This document shows positions 34,001 through 36,338 of a DNA stretch of 36,338 nucleotides, piece by piece. The position numbers were made by a program, and so were the translations under genes. Below the pieces are notes generated by a model. That model saw only the letters and a list, made by a program, of their open reading frames with translations, made no database searches and was not told where the DNA came from. Origin of the DNA: CAYJXJ01 sp964374095 (GTDB taxonomy: Bacteria > Elusimicrobiota > Elusimicrobia > UBA1565 > UBA9628); NCBI GenBank assembly GCA_964374095.1, contig CAYJXJ010000027.1, positions 1 to 36,338 on the forward strand. The letters run 5' to 3'. The stretch's first letter is position 1. Every line of letters begins with the position of its first letter.

Positions 34001-34210
34001 GGGGATCGCCTCGGCTATTTCGTCGGGGGAGGCGTGGAACGGGTGGAGCCGGCCGCGGCCGCGCCAGACCGCGCCTTCGGCCCACAGCATGAGGCCGGGT
34101 CCCCCGCTGCCTTCGCGCGCCAGCCACAGGCCGTGCAGCACCAGAACTTTGAGCGCGGGACCGGCCGGGTCTTGCGTGGCCGGGACGGGGGAGGGGGCCG
34201 TAGGCGGCAC
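31082..34210 (-). CDS. SNF2/RapA-type DEAD/DEAH-box helicase
   Basis: About 1042 residues from a GTG at 34210 (PALKVLVLHGLWL is the family's usual start). An alternative start at 34294 would overlap the upstream gene by 35 bases. The N-terminal half is the accessory SNF2-associated domain. The motor has Walker A LADDMGLGKTIQTLVFL, Walker B ILDEAQNIKN, motif III ALTGTPVENRL, motif V LKAGGVGLNLTRASHV and motif VI ATDRAFRIGQTKRV. It is a double-stranded DNA translocase rather than a strand-separating helicase. It is coupled to the SWIM protein. Confidence 0.95.
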   Translation of the reverse strand: MPPTAPSPVPATQDPAGPALKVLVLHGLWLAREGSGGPGLMLWAEGAVWRGRGRLHPFHASPDEIAEAIPALAGCPAVHRPLTLPAVGARPGVPGRPRPSHPLLQDALDGDIGKGGDSDRELGLAAWEVPGLLLESPRVLSWLLGLPGPDELRASGVLLGADIGFWRAAAGLAWDMLLGEHFLPGVVVPQDGAPARAAFKPLLDAPGVGERVARLAAAMPAACLAASLDAVNGRAGISREESVANFLSEVVDAEARLAQRQVAAAGREQNPHDAWLAALTRQDPELRLPKEESSALEQTLASWESRRQAACGGGLRAALRLKDPEHGVKKWTLEFLLQPLADPSLLVPASDVWVGSPASRKLAELGGAPEERLLAALALAGRVFAPIEAALKRARPEAVALDTAQAHKFLREAAPALAESGFCLLLPQWWKNAQAPKLGVLLDLSPRKSGGMMGLEAILDFNWKLALGDQVLTAAELESLAGMKEGLVRVRGQWVEADPEAVRKALAFWKAHQGAGLTLGEVFRRMREAESAGGVCVAEVSAHGWLKDLLGGPAAFKTLPTPADFAGKLRPYQERGWSWISFLSGCGLGACLADDMGLGKTIQTLVFLLHRKAAGLLEGPALLLCPTSVATNWEREAARFAPGLKVLVHHGADRRRSAASFRRQVRRQDLVISTYALARRDHELLGKQEWSGVILDEAQNIKNPAAAQSRAARALRGRFRIALTGTPVENRLAELWSIMEFLNPGFLGSFSDFEGRFALPIERLGDEAAARTLRRVTQPFVLRRLKTDPAIVPDLPEKIETKDFCALTREQVTLYQAVVDDMLAKIASSAGIERRGLVLSALTQLKQVLNHPAQFMKDRSALPGRSGKLERLTEMLEEALSGGDSALVFTQYAEMGALLKRHLQQTRLEEALFLHGGVPAPKRDEIVSRFQAGAPRVMVLTLKAGGVGLNLTRASHVFHYDRWWNPAVENQATDRAFRIGQTKRVEVHKFVCAGTLEDRIDALIESKKALAEKVLGAGEGWLTELSTAALRDLISLRREALE

Positions 34211-34216
34211 GGCCGC

Positions 34217-34222
34217 ATTATA
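34217..34222 (-). promoter_or_regulatory. extended -10 box just before the SNF2 helicase GTG
   Basis: On the minus strand TGGTATAAT carries both the TGn extension and a perfect TATAAT (34217-34222). The GTG at 34210 is 6 bases further, the same spacing as at 30072. No -35 is apparent, as expected for extended -10 promoters. It supports the 34210 start and a leaderless message. Confidence 0.5.
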
Positions 34223-34259
34223 CCAATCCCGCCGCGCTTTGGCCGCGGCCGCCCGGGCG

Positions 34260-34988
34260 CTAAAGGAGCGACCGGACCGGCATCCCCTCGGCAAGCAGCC
34301 CGCCCGTCTTGCGAAGATGCCTCAACTCGGCGATATGGCGTCGCCAGTACCGCACATCCCGCTCCTGAAGACCGGCGATTTCCCGGGCGATTTCGCGCCG
34401 GCAGGGCTCGAGCCCTTTGCGTCTGCCCAGCCGGGCGAGGAATGCGACTCGGTCCTCGGCCCGGAATGACAACTTCGCCGCCCATCTCAGCAGGGCGGGG
34501 CGGGGCGCGGTTTCGGCGGAGACCCTGGCCTGCGTCAGATTCGAGATGACCTCATAATCCACGAGCCTGCGGGTCATCTTCAAGTGGATCAAATCCTCGA
34601 TGGAGACCACCGGCACCCGTCCCCAGTCCGTGTCCATGACCTGGGCCCGCCGCCGCGCGCGGGCGAAAGAGCCCGAGCGGGGCGGACGGCCCATGACATC
34701 GATGTAGACGGGACCCTGGGGGGCGGGGATCAAGAAATGAAAGCCGTGGCCCGCGCGCATATAACGCAAGGTCAAAGGAGGAGTGAGCTTATGAATACGC
34801 GCCCCGCAGGAAGCCAGGGCCCGGAGGAGGCGTCGGATGTTCTCCGTTGATGGGCGGATCCAGAGATCTATGTCCTCGGAAAAGGTGGCCGCCCCGTATA
34901 GGACCGAAGCCTGCCCGCTGATCAGCAGGTAGTCGAGCCGGCGGCGCTCAAAGCTCCGGAAAAGTCTTGGCGTCGTGGACGGCCCCAA
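34260..34988 (-). CDS. nucleotidyltransferase, toxin-like, paired with a small protein
   Basis: 242 residues from a TTG at 34988, the only usable start before the catalytic motif. LDYLLISGQASVLYGAATFS then EDIDLWI is a GG(S/Q)-type nucleotidyltransferase site with Asp39 and Asp41. RVPVVSIEDLIHLKMTRRLV matches the downstream vpv-s-edLi-lK motif with a conserved Lys. The C-terminal helix bundle (ARLGRRKGLEPCRREIAREI) is basic. It overlaps by 41 bases the 56-residue gene upstream, so the two are probably translationally coupled. A toxin-antitoxin function is inferred. Confidence 0.75.
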   Translation of the reverse strand: MGPSTTPRLFRSFERRRLDYLLISGQASVLYGAATFSEDIDLWIRPSTENIRRLLRALASCGARIHKLTPPLTLRYMRAGHGFHFLIPAPQGPVYIDVMGRPPRSGSFARARRRAQVMDTDWGRVPVVSIEDLIHLKMTRRLVDYEVISNLTQARVSAETAPRPALLRWAAKLSFRAEDRVAFLARLGRRKGLEPCRREIAREIAGLQERDVRYWRRHIAELRHLRKTGGLLAEGMPVRSLL

Positions 34989-35118
34989 GGTCCTTGATCC
35001 GGCTGCGAAGACGCCAGGAACGCCTCAGCCGCTCGGCCGGGGAGAGCGACAGCCATTCGGCCCGGTAGGGATCCAGGGGATGGGCGCCTTCCTGCGCGTC
35101 GGGTTTCGTTCGCCTCAT
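34948..35118 (-). CDS. small antitoxin-like protein paired with nucleotidyltransferase
   Basis: A 56-residue gene. Its central part, EWLSLSPAERLRRSWRLRSR, leads to AVHDAKTFPEL at the C-terminus. I recognise this as a small family found immediately upstream of nucleotidyltransferases (from memory, not searched). An SD-like GAGG lies 7 bases before the ATG and a TTGACA promoter further upstream. A competing frame in the same place (35131-34922) encodes only an Arg/Pro/Gly-rich product and is rejected. Function as antitoxin is inferred. Confidence 0.75.
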   Translation of the reverse strand: MRRTKPDAQEGAHPLDPYRAEWLSLSPAERLRRSWRLRSRIKDLGAVHDAKTFPEL

Positions 35119-35134
35119 AGGCCGGCCTCATCTG

Positions 35135-35164
35135 AGTTTAACCCCGGGCGGCGACGTCTGTCAA
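35135..35164 (-). promoter_or_regulatory. promoter of the 56-aa / nucleotidyltransferase pair
   Basis: On the minus strand a perfect -35 TTGACA (35159-35164), 18 bases and a -10 TAAACT (35135-35140). The same -10 hexamer occurs in the putative dnaA promoter. The leader would be about 10 bases plus the GAGG ribosome site. Confidence 0.55.
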
Positions 35165-36121
35165 GGCCGATTCGCCGCAGGGCTCTACCACGGCGAGGAG
35201 TTCACGCGATGGCTTCGGGAGAGCCTCCTCGCTGGGAGCGGGGCCGATGGAATCGCGCTCCGGGACTGCCGCGATATGCTGCGGGTCACGGTGGTAAACG
35301 CGGCAACCGAGAAGACCGTTGTCCTGGACGGGACCGGGTTCGGAGAGGTCGCCCTCTTTGCTGCGGTTCGAGGCAGCGCATCGATACCTTGCGTTTTCCA
35401 GGAGTTCTCCCTCACGCTGCCCGCGGGCCTGATCGTTTGTTGGGATGGGGGACTGACCGGCAATTGCCGCTTCGATCTGGCGTTGGCCGGGAAGGCCGAG
35501 AATGCCCCGGTTGTGGCGGCATCATCCCTCACCTATTCCAAGGCGTCCGCCCCTCCGCGGTGGTACCAGTTCTACAAGAAGCCGGTTTTGAAGGGAATGG
35601 GGACCATACACGCCGCGATGGCTGCGCTGGAAGAAGAACGGTATAAACAATATGGCAACCGCCCGGATTTCATATATATTCGAGCCGACACTCCGGCCGA
35701 CATAGAGACCCATCGGTTCGGGCTCAGCCCCGAAAAGAAGATGCGGCTGATCGATCTGGGATGGGCCGCCGCGACGGGGAAGTTGTCGCCTCCCGCGGGC
35801 GCTGCTCTTCCAGCTTGGCCGCGTACGCGGCAACCCTTGGAGCTGCTGCGAGATTGCGCCAATGGGGATGACGACGCCCGGGAAGAATTCTCCGTGCGGT
35901 ACTTCAACGTCGCTTTGTTCCAGGTGCATGATATCTTGCGGTCGTCGCGCCGCTCCGCCGAATTTTCCGAAGAGCGAATCCGGGAAATCACGAAAGACTG
36001 CTGCCGCGTCATCTGTCGTGAATACAGTTCGATGGGGTATTGGCCCGACCTCAGGTCCTGGGTCCGGGTGCGGAGCCGAGTGCTTGCCAAGGAGTTCGTG
36101 AAAGACGAGTACTGGTTCTAG
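35150..36121 (+). pseudogene. 5'-truncated patatin-like phospholipase fused to a sigma-70 region-2-like segment
   Basis: The frame is open from 35069, but homology begins near 35150 (QGRFAAGLYHGEEFTRWLRE), which is the middle of a patatin domain. It continues with ASIPCVFQEFSL and CWDGGLTGNCRFDLAL, the patatin catalytic Asp in DGG, and a typical end, THRFGLSPEKKMRLIDLGWA. The N-terminal half with the GxSxG nucleophile is missing, and the only ATG is at 35276, so it cannot be an active lipase as it stands. After about residue 190 of the 35276 frame, LLRDCANGDDDAREEFSVRY and DLRSWVRVRSRVLAKEF resemble sigma-70 region 2. This is either a fusion or a read-through remnant. Confidence 0.6.
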
Positions 36122-36295
36122 ATGGGCGAGCGTGATTCCGCGGATCGGCGGCTCACAGAGCTTGCCGATAGGTATCGCGAGTTGTGGCCGCGCATTTCCG
36201 TGATCCTGAGCCGCCGGTATCGATTTGATCCTCCGATCGTGGAAGACGCCATCCAAGACGTCTACCTCAATCTGGTGCGGTATCCCATGTTTTAG
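36122..36295 (+). pseudogene. truncated ECF sigma-like N-terminal fragment
   Basis: Starting directly after the previous stop (TAG 36119-36121, ATG 36122-36124), 57 residues read ADRYRELWPRISVILSRRYR and VEDAIQDVYLNLVRYP, matching region 2 of ECF sigma factors, where the D-x-x-Q-E/D-V-(F/Y)-L core-binding helix is conserved. The frame stops after PMF, in the middle of region 2, so regions 3-4 are lost. The tail 36296-36338 may already belong to something else, such as an insertion, or may reflect a frameshift. Confidence 0.5.
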
Positions 36296-36338
36296 GCTTC
36301 ATGGTCACTATGCAAGAACCGCTGCGCTCCGACGGACT

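Noticed and set aside
34922..35131. 69-codon frame at the start of the last nucleotidyltransferase
   Set aside because: The overlapping 56-codon frame at 34948-35118 has a ribosome site and a recognisable C-terminal motif. This one is compositionally random.
36301..36338. Possible start of a further gene at the right edge
   Set aside because: Only a dozen codons are visible, with no ribosome site or homology, so it cannot be supported.
1..36338. tRNA, rRNA, CRISPR arrays, riboswitches
   Set aside because: I looked for cloverleaf and GTTC-containing arms, rRNA segments and regularly spaced repeats and found none convincing. The only tandem array is the CCCAAG microsatellite. A covariance-model scan would be decisive.

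Overview
This is a high-GC bacterial chromosome segment built around the replication-initiation neighbourhood. I see no tRNA, rRNA or CRISPR array. Phylum cannot be fixed from the sequence alone. The order dnaA-dnaN-dciA-gyrB, together with an HPr kinase / RapZ / mannose-type PTS cluster, suggests an uncultured Gram-negative lineage of the Elusimicrobiota or delta-proteobacterial type (inference). A run of ten Ns with garbled flanks at about 20.9-21.1 kb marks this as a draft, probably metagenomic, scaffold.

Layout. (1) 1-2173: accessory edge with a tyrosine-recombinase tail, a possible RelE-like remnant, and a promoter-equipped XRE-ImmA/IrrE + PIN gene pair. (2) 15419 down to 2288, all on the minus strand: dnaA, dnaN, dciA, gyrB (carrying an in-frame mini-intein), a decayed AAA ATPase, an MNT/HEPN toxin-antitoxin pair, an LPP20-like secreted protein, gyrA, a small exported protein and serS. 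The accessory genes sit between gyrB and gyrA with the same orientation and tight overlaps. (3) 13.9-15.6 kb: DnaA boxes on both sides of dnaA, an AT-rich island and divergent promoters, the best oriC candidate. (4) 15694 to 25628, plus strand: hpf, hprK, rapZ, PTS EIIA, EIIB, EIIC, EIID, HPr, EI, lepA, lepB, mostly overlapping by 1-7 bases. HprK should phosphorylate HPr on Ser46 (present), EI should phosphorylate HPr on His15 (present), and HPr should pass phosphate to EIIA and EIIB. No sugar-catabolic genes are nearby, so a regulatory PTS is plausible. A perfect 42-bp palindrome lies between EIIB and EIIC. (5) 28989 down to 25805, minus strand: a fused double ATP-grasp ligase followed by a TVP38/DedA-like membrane protein. 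(6) 29006-35118, minus strand: two nucleotidyltransferase/small-protein pairs that look like toxin-antitoxin modules, flanking a SNF2 helicase and its SWIM zinc-finger partner. (7) 35.1-36.3 kb, plus strand: a 5'-truncated patatin-like lipase fused to a sigma-70 region-2-like segment, followed by a second, truncated sigma-like frame.

Most noteworthy are the GyrB mini-intein, the double ATP-grasp fusion, the patatin-sigma fusion, a previously unlisted 56-residue gene paired with a nucleotidyltransferase, the 42-bp palindrome, and several genes whose -10 box sits only 6-8 bases before the start codon, which predicts leaderless mRNAs.
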